A DNA stretch of 64,000 nt, taken from contig CAYSRG010000007.1 in assembly GCA_964433555.1 (NCBI GenBank), positions 1 to 64,000 on the forward strand. Direction: 5' to 3'. This stretch comes from Stramentimicrobium sp964433555 (lineage in GTDB: Bacteria > Atribacterota > Phoenicimicrobiia > Phoenicimicrobiales > Stramentimicrobiaceae). The notes under the pieces are model-generated. The model made no database searches, was not told where the DNA came from, and was given only the letters and a program-made list of their open reading frames with translations. The position numbers were made by a program, and so were the translations under genes. Of the stretch, positions 51,972 to 60,008 are shown in pieces. Each line of letters starts with the position of its first letter. The first letter of the stretch is position 1.

Positions 51972-52950
51972 AATCCATTTTCATTGCTTTTTTAACTTCG
52001 TCTAAAGTTATTTTAGCAACTTTTCTAGCTTCTTGACTGCCTTTTTTTAATATTTCCCATACCAGCTGGTGGTTTTTTTCATAATATTTCCTTTTTTCTC
52101 TAAATGTTTGAAATGACTTTATCAATATCTCCCCAAGGCATTTCTTGCAGGCAACACATCCTAATTGAGCATGACGGCACTTATTCTCAATGTCTGATAG
52201 GTCTTTTTTATTAAATATTTTATGATAATCAAATACTACACAAACTTCCGGATGACCGGGATCAGATAATCTTATTTTTTCTGGATCAGTTATCATTGAC
52301 ATTACTTTTGATTTAATGATTTCTGGATTATCTGACAGGGTAATATCATTTTTTAAACTTTTACTCATTTTTCTACCGTCTATTCCCAAAATCTTGGGAG
52401 TAGAAGACAACTTTAGTTCAGGAATAGTAAAGACATTCTGATAAATATTGTTGAATCTTCTGCCAATTTCTCTTGATATTTCAACATGAGCTGACTGGTC
52501 TTCGCCAACAGGAACAGCATTTGCTTTATAAATTAGTATATCAGCTGACATAAGAACTGGATAGCCAAGCAATCCATATCCCATATTTTCTTTTAAATCC
52601 AAATCCCGTACCTGTTCCTTTACTACAGGATTTCTTTCTACCCAGGATAGAGGTGTTATCATTGATAATAACAAGTGCAATTCAGCATGTTCTGGTACAT
52701 AAGATTGAATTAATAAAGTACTTTTATCTGGATTTATTCCGGCACTCAACCAGTCAATTACCATCTCAATTATATTTTCCTTCATCATCTCTGTGTTTTC
52801 ATATCCCGTAGTAAGTGCATGCCAGTCTACTACACCATAATAGCATTTATACTCATCTTGTAGTTTTACCCAGTTTACTAAAGCGCCAAAATAATTTCCT
52901 AAATGCAGTTTACCAGTCGGTCTCATTCCGCTAAATATAATTCCTTTCAT
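51961..52950 (-). CDS. trpS: Tryptophanyl-tRNA synthetase with Fe-S-type cysteine motif
   Basis: TrpRS charges tRNA-Trp. From the ATG at 52950 (GGAGGAG upstream) the protein has 329 residues; the frame extends upstream but adds unrelated sequence. Class I motifs are KLHLGN (14-19) and the KMSKS loop (194-198). Cys237, Cys258, Cys265 and Cys268 give the spacing C-X20-C-X6-C-X2-C, with an additional Cys271. This closely matches the [4Fe-4S] motif reported in Thermotoga maritima TrpRS, which helps recognise the anticodon loop. The gene lies between the M50 protease and scpA. Confidence 0.96.
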   Translation of the reverse strand: MKGIIFSGMRPTGKLHLGNYFGALVNWVKLQDEYKCYYGVVDWHALTTGYENTEMMKENIIEMVIDWLSAGINPDKSTLLIQSYVPEHAELHLLLSMITPLSWVERNPVVKEQVRDLDLKENMGYGLLGYPVLMSADILIYKANAVPVGEDQSAHVEISREIGRRFNNIYQNVFTIPELKLSSTPKILGIDGRKMSKSLKNDITLSDNPEIIKSKVMSMITDPEKIRLSDPGHPEVCVVFDYHKIFNKKDLSDIENKCRHAQLGCVACKKCLGEILIKSFQTFREKRKYYEKNHQLVWEILKKGSQEARKVAKITLDEVKKAMKMDYAE

Positions 52951-52999
52951 GTAAGTTGTTCTCCTCCTAAATATTAAAGTAACAAAGTCAATTTTACTT

Positions 53000-53635
53000 T
53001 CATATAAATATTCGGTAAATATAGTCAACAATAGGTAGAATAATATTTCTTATAATACCAGAAATAAATAAAAATAGTATGATAAGCATTCCGTAGGTTT
53101 GATTAATTTTATTATATTGACGAGCTAAATGTACTGGCAATAAACCCGATACAATGTGATGACCATCTAAGGGTGGGATTGGTATTAAATTAAAAAAAGC
53201 TAAAGCAATATTGATGAATATTCCAGTGTGTAGCAAAGTAAACCACCCCTGTACCAATCGAAACCAAAAAAAAGAATTGAATGTTACATTCCGAAATATA
53301 AAATTGTTTGCTCTTAATAATAGGGAAAATAGAAATGCAACCACAATATTGGATAAAGGTCCAGCTAGAGATACTTTAATCATATCCATTCTTGGATTGT
53401 TTAAATTGTTATAGTTCACAGGGACAGGTCTTGCCCAACCAATGCGAAATAGTAATAACATAAGAGTTCCAACCGGATCAAGATGTGCAAAGGGATTCAG
53501 GGTTAATCGACCGGCAAGCTTTGCCGTGGGATCTCCATGATAATAAGCAATAAAACCGTGCGCATATTCGTGAATTGTAATAGCTATTAATATTGCCGGT
53601 ATGCTCCATATAATTCCAAAAAGGTTATCTAACAT
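53000..53635 (-). CDS. Site-2-protease family membrane metalloprotease
   Basis: This 211-residue M50-family protein is a small intramembrane zinc protease of the archaeal and bacterial YwhC-like type without PDZ or CBS domains. Zinc ligands are HEYAH (22-26) in a transmembrane helix and the late NLIPIPPLDGHH motif (about 167-178). Five hydrophobic segments are seen. Substrate unknown. It stands between the CCA enzyme and trpS; this S2P-trpS-scpA-scpB order recurs in Clostridia and related groups. Confidence 0.92.
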   Translation of the reverse strand: MLDNLFGIIWSIPAILIAITIHEYAHGFIAYYHGDPTAKLAGRLTLNPFAHLDPVGTLMLLLFRIGWARPVPVNYNNLNNPRMDMIKVSLAGPLSNIVVAFLFSLLLRANNFIFRNVTFNSFFWFRLVQGWFTLLHTGIFINIALAFFNLIPIPPLDGHHIVSGLLPVHLARQYNKINQTYGMLIILFLFISGIIRNIILPIVDYIYRIFI

Positions 53636-53639
53636 AAAA

Positions 53640-56279
53640 TCAAATAATTCCTTTTACTAATAATCTTTTTACGAAAGATATCTCTTCTTCCCTATTATTC
53701 AATATGCCATTCATTTGTAAATAAAATATTAACTTTAATATTTTAGCATAAATAGGACCCGGCTTCATTCCTATATTTGTTAAATCTTTTCCAGAAAGAA
53801 AAATAGTTGTTTTTTTATATATAGTTAGGTATTTTTCAACTCTTTCTGCTATAAGGTTGTCTTCATATTTTTCTAATAGTATTATTAACAATAACTCATT
53901 GGACTTATTATGCAAGTTGTAGTATATATGGCTGGGGGATAATGGTTTTAGCTTCAAAAAATTGATGGTAAACTCTTTACAACTCATTATACTGTTTAGT
54001 ATGTTGATAGTATTTTTACTCAGTTCAATTTTTTTGCTAATATTATTAATGTCTAATTGAGAAAATAGTATTAAATAAAAAAGATATAAAATACTTATAT
54101 TTATCCTTTCATCAGGAAATTTTTTATACCAAGATCTAACAAAATTTTCAATTTGAATAAATCTATCAATTAAATCTGGAGATAAGGATAAATTGGGTAT
54201 AATTCCAGCAAGAATTTCCAGTTCATCCATCCTTTTTAATATTTTAACTGGATCCTTCTCTTGTAAAATTATTAAAAATTCTTCACTAAGCCTCTTTTTC
54301 CTTATTCGTGTAATTAGTCCCTCTTTAACAGCCTTTCTCAAAAATTTTTCAGTAGAGTTTTCCATGGTAAAATCATATCTCTTTTCAAATCTTACAGCTC
54401 TGATAATCCTGGCTGGATCTTCTGTAAAACTGAGACTATATAATATTCTTATTTTTTTTAATTCTAGATCTCTCTGTCCACCAAAAAAATCTAATAACTT
54501 ACCAAATTTTTCCTGATTTAATTGAATAGCCATGGCATTTATAGTAAAATCTCTACGATACAAATCTTTCTTAATTGAAGCAAATTCAACTTCTGGTAAG
54601 GCAGCTGGAAATTCATAAAATTCTCTTCTAGCTGAAGCAAAGTCAATTTTTATTCCATTGGGCAATATAACAACAGCTGTCTTAAATTTTTGGTGTGTTT
54701 TTATTTTACCTTTTACTTGTTGGTAAAAATATTGGGCAAACTTAATAGCATCCTCTTCAACTACAATATCAAGGTCTAAATTTGGAATACCCAATAATAA
54801 ATCTCTAACTATTCCACCAACAATAAAAACCGAATATCCTAAATTATCACCCAGTTTACCAATTTGTAGTAAAGCCATGAGAATTTCTTTATTAAAATAT
54901 CGATACATTAAAGATTTTATTTTTTCTTTACTATATTTGTACTGTTCCATGCTTTTTTCAAAAAGAGAATATGATTCTTTATTGATGCCTTTTTCTCCAT
55001 GTAAACTTCTAATTAAATCAGTTCTTGTTATAATTCCTTCTAATTTTCCTTGATTACTTAAAACCAAGACCCTACCTACATCATACTTAATCATTAATTC
55101 CTGTATTTCTAGTACAGGGGTTTTGGGATTGACACTGATAATACTCTCGGACATGTAAACATCAACTGTTTCATTTTCATAATGATGATGTTTTGCTTTA
55201 TAAATTTCCTGTCTGGTAATTATACCTACCAATTTTCCACTGCCCATTACTGGAAATCCATTATGACCATAGCGAAGCATTATTTTATAAGCTTCTTGTA
55301 TAGTTGTTTTAATATCTATGGTTTTAACTGGAGTTGTCATAATATCTTTAGCCAGAGTTTCTAGTGTTATTTGTTCTTCTAAGACCTGCTTAAGTTTATT
55401 TTCTGTATCTAATAAGGAAAAATATCTTACAACAGCAGATGCTGCCTGAGAATGCCCTCCTCCTCCTAATATTTTTAGTATTTCACCAACATTCACTGAA
55501 TTACGGCTACTTCTTGCCACAACATATATTCTATTTTTCATTTTTACCAGCACGAAGATAATATCACTGTTCATAATTTCTATTAATTTATGAGTAATTA
55601 GTGCTAAACCTTCAACATATTCTTTAACACTGGTCTTGGCGAATACAACGCTAACGCCTTTAAAATACAATTCCTGAGAGGTAGAAATAAGTTGATTTAG
55701 TAATTTTTTTTGTTTTTGGTTTAGACCTATATTGGTAAATTTATTTACTGTCCTTAAATTCACTCCAATTGAAAAAAGATAACTTAAAACATCTATGTCA
55801 TCTTTAGTAGTAGTAGAAAAAGAGAGAGAGCCAGTATCCTCATAAATACCAAGAGCAAATAAAGTGGATTCCAAAGGCGTTATAGATATGTTTTTTTTAA
55901 TAATAATCTTCAATAATATTGTTGTAGTTGCACCAACTTTTTCTATTTTACTTTTATTGGAAGTGATATCATTTTCTGCAGGGGGATGGTGATCATATAT
56001 GACTATTGACAAGTTTTCTTTATTTAAAATCGACTCAAATTGACCTATTCTATCTCTTTGTCGGGTATCGACAATAATTAATTCTGTTATCTTTTCTAAA
56101 TCAATAGTTTTTAATGAAGAAATATTTAAGGCATTTTCATATAATAAAAGAAATTTCCTAACATTTTCTTCAATAGCACCAGGAAAAATAGCAAAAGCAT
56201 CCGGATATATTTTTTTAGCAGCAATCATAGCTGCCAGACAATCAAAGTCTGCACTGGTATGACCAATAATTACTTTCAT
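53640..56279 (-). CDS. DHH-CBS-tRNA nucleotidyltransferase fusion
   Basis: The 879-residue protein fuses three modules. Residues 1-300 are a DHH/DHHA1 phosphoesterase with SADFDCLAA, VDTRQRDRIG, IYDHHPP and GGGGHSQAASA. Residues 310-430 are two CBS domains (AKDIMTTPVKTID and VDVYMSESIISV). From about 455 comes a class II poly(A)/CCA polymerase with VFIVGGIVRDLLLG, the catalytic LDLDIVV and RRDFTINAMA, and the helical C-terminus. In other bacteria this fused form is an A-adding or CCA-adding enzyme; whether it adds CCA or only A cannot be read from the sequence. The encoded CCA of tRNA-Arg shows that repair rather than synthesis may suffice for some tRNAs. Confidence 0.9.
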   Translation of the reverse strand: MKVIIGHTSADFDCLAAMIAAKKIYPDAFAIFPGAIEENVRKFLLLYENALNISSLKTIDLEKITELIIVDTRQRDRIGQFESILNKENLSIVIYDHHPPAENDITSNKSKIEKVGATTTILLKIIIKKNISITPLESTLFALGIYEDTGSLSFSTTTKDDIDVLSYLFSIGVNLRTVNKFTNIGLNQKQKKLLNQLISTSQELYFKGVSVVFAKTSVKEYVEGLALITHKLIEIMNSDIIFVLVKMKNRIYVVARSSRNSVNVGEILKILGGGGHSQAASAVVRYFSLLDTENKLKQVLEEQITLETLAKDIMTTPVKTIDIKTTIQEAYKIMLRYGHNGFPVMGSGKLVGIITRQEIYKAKHHHYENETVDVYMSESIISVNPKTPVLEIQELMIKYDVGRVLVLSNQGKLEGIITRTDLIRSLHGEKGINKESYSLFEKSMEQYKYSKEKIKSLMYRYFNKEILMALLQIGKLGDNLGYSVFIVGGIVRDLLLGIPNLDLDIVVEEDAIKFAQYFYQQVKGKIKTHQKFKTAVVILPNGIKIDFASARREFYEFPAALPEVEFASIKKDLYRRDFTINAMAIQLNQEKFGKLLDFFGGQRDLELKKIRILYSLSFTEDPARIIRAVRFEKRYDFTMENSTEKFLRKAVKEGLITRIRKKRLSEEFLIILQEKDPVKILKRMDELEILAGIIPNLSLSPDLIDRFIQIENFVRSWYKKFPDERINISILYLFYLILFSQLDINNISKKIELSKNTINILNSIMSCKEFTINFLKLKPLSPSHIYYNLHNKSNELLLIILLEKYEDNLIAERVEKYLTIYKKTTIFLSGKDLTNIGMKPGPIYAKILKLIFYLQMNGILNNREEEISFVKRLLVKGII

Positions 56280-56379
56280 AGGATTCTATCCATTTTGAAT
56301 AAAAATAAATTAGCAATTCTTGGTAAAAATATTTAATAGTATTTTTTTGAAACATGTAGAGAATGAAATTAATTTAAGA

Positions 56380-57684
56380 TTAGCTAAGTACTTTTAAAAT
56401 TAATGGTTTCTTACTTGTTTTTTTATCTGTAATATAGAAGGCTTTTGGGACACTTTCTTTAATTAAATTAAAGCTTTCAACGTTATTATAATAAATAGTA
56501 GCCATAGTATCATTTACATCAATCTGATCTCCAATTTTTTTTCTTAGAATTAATCCCACTGATAAATCAATATTATCATCTTTTTTCTTTCTGCCAGCCC
56601 CCAGTAACATTGCAGCTTGACCAACTGTTCTAGCGTCTATCTTTTTAATAAAACCTCTTTTAGGAGAATAAATATTTTCTTGATATTTTGATTTAGGAAG
56701 TAAAAAAGGTTTTCTTATTTGATTTACATCTCCATTTTGGTTTTTCACTATCTCTATAAACTTATTTAAAGCCTTGCCGCTAATTATAATTTCCTCTAAT
56801 AACTTAATTCCATCTTGGTGTTTTTTTACAATACCACCGGCAACTAACATGTATGAGCCAAGGAAAAGACATAACTCTTTTAAATCTGATGGCCCCCTGT
56901 TATTTAATAATTCTATTGCTTCTTGAACTTCTAGAGAATTACCGACAGCATATCCTAATGGTTGATCCATAGAGGATATAACTGCATATGTTTTTTTATT
57001 ATTGCTTTTTCCAATGTTCACCATTATTTTGCCTAAAGAAATTGCATCTGAAATATTTTGCAAAAAAGCACCACTTCCAACAGTTACATTAAGCACAAAA
57101 GCATCTGCACCACCAGCAATTTTCTTACTCATAATACTACTGGCTATTAATGGAATAGAATCTATAGTACCAGTAACATCTCTTAAAGCATAGATTTTTT
57201 TATCTGCCGGTGAAATATCAATATTTGCACTTATAATGGATGATTTAATCTTATTTATATTTTCAATAAATCTCTCAATTGGAAGATCTGTATTAAAATT
57301 TTTAATTGATTCTAATTTATCAATTGTTCCGCCAGTATGTCCTAAGGCACGTCCAGAGATTTTTGGTACAGGAACTCCTGCTGCAGCAACCATTGGTATC
57401 AAGGCTAGTGTGGTTTTATCTCCTACTCCTCCTGTGCTATGTTTATCCACTTTAATTCCAGGTATTGAGTCTAAATTTAGTATTTTACCAGAGCGAGACA
57501 TTGCCATTGTCAGGTTGTTAGTTTCTTCGTAATTCATGCCATTAAACCAGATGGTCATAAGAAATGCTGACATCTGATAATCAGGAATACTTCCTTTTAA
57601 ATATTCTGCAATGATAAAATTAATCTCATTTTCACTCAGTGGCAATTTATTCTTTTTTCTCTCAATAATATTAATTATATCCAT
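56380..57684 (-). CDS. pdp: Pyrimidine-nucleoside phosphorylase
   Basis: The enzyme splits uridine and thymidine with phosphate to base and (deoxy)ribose 1-phosphate. The 434-residue protein has SAFLMTIWFNGMNYEET, the phosphate-binding KHSTGGVGDKTTL (82-94), PKISGRALGHTGGTIDKLE and the C-terminal RGFIKKIDARTVGQAAMLLGAGR with the biotinyl-lipoyl-like domain. It could be called DeoA; the Bacillus-type broad Pdp fits its length and context equally. It follows the CCA fusion at a 100-base gap. Confidence 0.93.
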   Translation of the reverse strand: MDIINIIERKKNKLPLSENEINFIIAEYLKGSIPDYQMSAFLMTIWFNGMNYEETNNLTMAMSRSGKILNLDSIPGIKVDKHSTGGVGDKTTLALIPMVAAAGVPVPKISGRALGHTGGTIDKLESIKNFNTDLPIERFIENINKIKSSIISANIDISPADKKIYALRDVTGTIDSIPLIASSIMSKKIAGGADAFVLNVTVGSGAFLQNISDAISLGKIMVNIGKSNNKKTYAVISSMDQPLGYAVGNSLEVQEAIELLNNRGPSDLKELCLFLGSYMLVAGGIVKKHQDGIKLLEEIIISGKALNKFIEIVKNQNGDVNQIRKPFLLPKSKYQENIYSPKRGFIKKIDARTVGQAAMLLGAGRKKKDDNIDLSVGLILRKKIGDQIDVNDTMATIYYNNVESFNLIKESVPKAFYITDKKTSKKPLILKVLS

Positions 57685-57849
57685 ATTTTGAATTTAGTGC
57701 CTCAGATAAAGAAATTAAATAATATTTTCTGACCTTTCTTTATTCTTATATTTTATATTAAGTTTTATTTGTTATCAAACTGTAAAATAATTTATTAATC
57801 AAAAAAATCTTTATACCATAATATTTTTTTTACTTTAATTATAAAGATT

Positions 57850-59814
57850 CTATATAAATAGAGGAATAAAAACTAACGATACGATAGACATCACTTTGAT
57901 TAATATATTCATTGATGGTCCTGCTGTATCTTTAAATGGATCACCTACGGTATCACCAATTACTCCTGCTTGATGTGCTGCAGAATTTTTTCCACCATAA
58001 TTACCTTTTTCAATATATTTTTTTGCGTTATCCCAGGCACCACCAGAATTAGCCATCATAATAGCTAGAAATACACCTATAACAACTGAACCAAGCAACA
58101 AACCCCCCAATGCTTCAGGACCAATCACAATGCCAACTACAATGGGTATAATAATGGCTAACAATCCTGGAATAATCATTTCTTTTAAGGCTCCCTTAGT
58201 ACTAATATCAACACATTTTTCTGGTTCAGGTTTAGCTGTTCCTTCCTTTAAACCAGGAATTTCTTTAAACTGCCTTCTTACTTCCGAAATCATTAAAGAA
58301 GCAGTCTTGCCAACTGCTTCTATAGTCATGGCAGCAAATAAAAAAGGTAAAATACCACCAATAAAAATGCCAATTACAACCATCGGATCTGTAATACTAA
58401 TAATGCTAAGGTTGACTGATTTAGTATAAGCACTGAACAAAGCAAGTGCTGTTAAGGCAGCTGAACCAATGGCAAAACCCTTTCCAATGGCGGCTGTAGT
58501 GTTTCCAACTGCATCAAGAGAATCCGTAATTTCTCGAACCTCAGGTTTTAGACCGGCCATCTCTGCAATACCCCCAGCATTATCCGCAATAGGTCCATAG
58601 GAATCAACAGATACAGTCATTCCTACAATTGAAAGCATTCCTACTGCTGCAACAGATATTCCGTAAAGTCCTGCAAAATAATTGGAAAGATATATTGCAA
58701 CAGAAATAACAATAACTGGCAATGCGGTACTTTTTAATCCCAAAGCAAAACCTTCAATAATCGTAGTAGCAGCTCCAGTTAAAGATGCTTCTGAAATCTT
58801 TCTTACGGGAGAATAATCATATGATGTATAATATTGAGTAAAAAAGCCGATAGCTACTCCGGCAAACAAACCGGAAATAGTAGCAAAGAATATTAATATA
58901 TTACCAAATAGTATATAAGATAATACTAAGGATGAAATGGTTACTAAAATTCCGCTTACATAGGTCCCCATATTTAATGCCTTATGAATATTTTTATCGT
59001 CTTTTGGTGAAACAAAGAAAGTTGCTATAATTACTGAAACAACGCCACAAGCAACAAGAATTAGAGGGTATATAATGTAATTGACAGAGTTATATAATAA
59101 ACTACCTAGAATCATACAGGAAACAATAGAGCCTACAAAAGATTCAAACAAATCTGCTCCCATTCCAGCAACATCGCCAACATTGTCACCTACATTGTCA
59201 GCTATTACAGCTGGATTTCTAGGATCATCTTCTGGAATACCTGCTTCAATTTTACCTACCAGATCCGCTCCAACGTCTGCAGCTTTAGTATAAATACCTC
59301 CACCAACTCTGGCAAATAAAGCAATGGAACTGGCACCTAAAGCGAAGCCATTTATTAAATTGGGATCATCAAAAAAATAATATAAAATACCCAAGCCAAT
59401 TAAACCAAAACCTGAAACAGATAAACCCATTACTGCTCCTCCTGAAAATGCAATTTTTAAAGCCTTACTAAGACCTGATTCCTGAGCAGCAAATGTAGTT
59501 CTGGTATTGCTTTTAGTAGCTATCTTCATGCCTATGAAACCAGCTAAGGCTGAACAAAGGGCACCTAAAATAAATGAAAATCCCGTGATACTACCTCTTA
59601 CCCAGATTATTACTAAGCTAACAATCACTACAAAAACAAATAAAAAAGAGTATTCTCTCTTTAAAAAAGTCATGGCTCCCTTCTCAATAGAACGAGACAA
59701 CTGCACCATTACTTCGGTACCTTCTTTTTCACTCAATACTTGTCTGGCTAAAATCATTGCATATAATAATGCTATAACTCCGCTTAAAATTGATAGAAGT
59801 TTTAGTACAACCAT
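57850..59814 (-). CDS. hppA: Membrane-bound ion-pumping pyrophosphatase
   Basis: The enzyme couples PPi hydrolysis to ion export. The 654-residue, 16-helix protein has the substrate motif GGGIYTKAADVGADLVGKIE (171-190), DNVGDNVGDVAGMGADLFES (206-225) and SVDSYGPIADNAGGIAEMAG. GNTTAAIGKG (437-446) has Ala441 and Gly444, the K+-dependent type; K+-independent forms have Lys and Thr there. Glu224 in DLFES sits where Na+-pumping forms have their ion-gate glutamate, while plant-type H+ pumps place it one turn later. I therefore infer a K+-dependent, probably Na+ or Na+/H+ pump. Ppdk next door produces or uses PPi. Confidence 0.96.
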   Translation of the reverse strand: MVVLKLLSILSGVIALLYAMILARQVLSEKEGTEVMVQLSRSIEKGAMTFLKREYSFLFVFVVIVSLVIIWVRGSITGFSFILGALCSALAGFIGMKIATKSNTRTTFAAQESGLSKALKIAFSGGAVMGLSVSGFGLIGLGILYYFFDDPNLINGFALGASSIALFARVGGGIYTKAADVGADLVGKIEAGIPEDDPRNPAVIADNVGDNVGDVAGMGADLFESFVGSIVSCMILGSLLYNSVNYIIYPLILVACGVVSVIIATFFVSPKDDKNIHKALNMGTYVSGILVTISSLVLSYILFGNILIFFATISGLFAGVAIGFFTQYYTSYDYSPVRKISEASLTGAATTIIEGFALGLKSTALPVIVISVAIYLSNYFAGLYGISVAAVGMLSIVGMTVSVDSYGPIADNAGGIAEMAGLKPEVREITDSLDAVGNTTAAIGKGFAIGSAALTALALFSAYTKSVNLSIISITDPMVVIGIFIGGILPFLFAAMTIEAVGKTASLMISEVRRQFKEIPGLKEGTAKPEPEKCVDISTKGALKEMIIPGLLAIIIPIVVGIVIGPEALGGLLLGSVVIGVFLAIMMANSGGAWDNAKKYIEKGNYGGKNSAAHQAGVIGDTVGDPFKDTAGPSMNILIKVMSIVSLVFIPLFI

Positions 59815-59892
59815 TTTGTATTACTCCTTATTTTATTTTTATAATTTATGAATAAATTTAATCTATTACAATATATTTTATCATAACAATGG

Positions 59893-59946
59893 AAATGAAG
59901 GTGATTTCCAGTTTTGATATAAAATAAAAGGAATCCACCTTCATTT
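59893..59946. repeat. 17-bp imperfect inverted repeat between hppA and ppdK
   Basis: The left arm AAATGAAGGTGATTTCC (59893-59909) and the right arm GGAATCCACCTTCATTT (59930-59946) pair over 15 of 17 positions around a 20-base loop. It lies between the ppdK stop and the hppA start. No U-run follows on either strand. It could stabilise the ppdK transcript or be an operator or mobile-element relic. Confidence 0.5.
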
Positions 59947-60008
59947 AAAATACAAATAAAATGATTATATACTAATATTATTCTTTATCTTAATACAAAA
60001 CTAATTGT

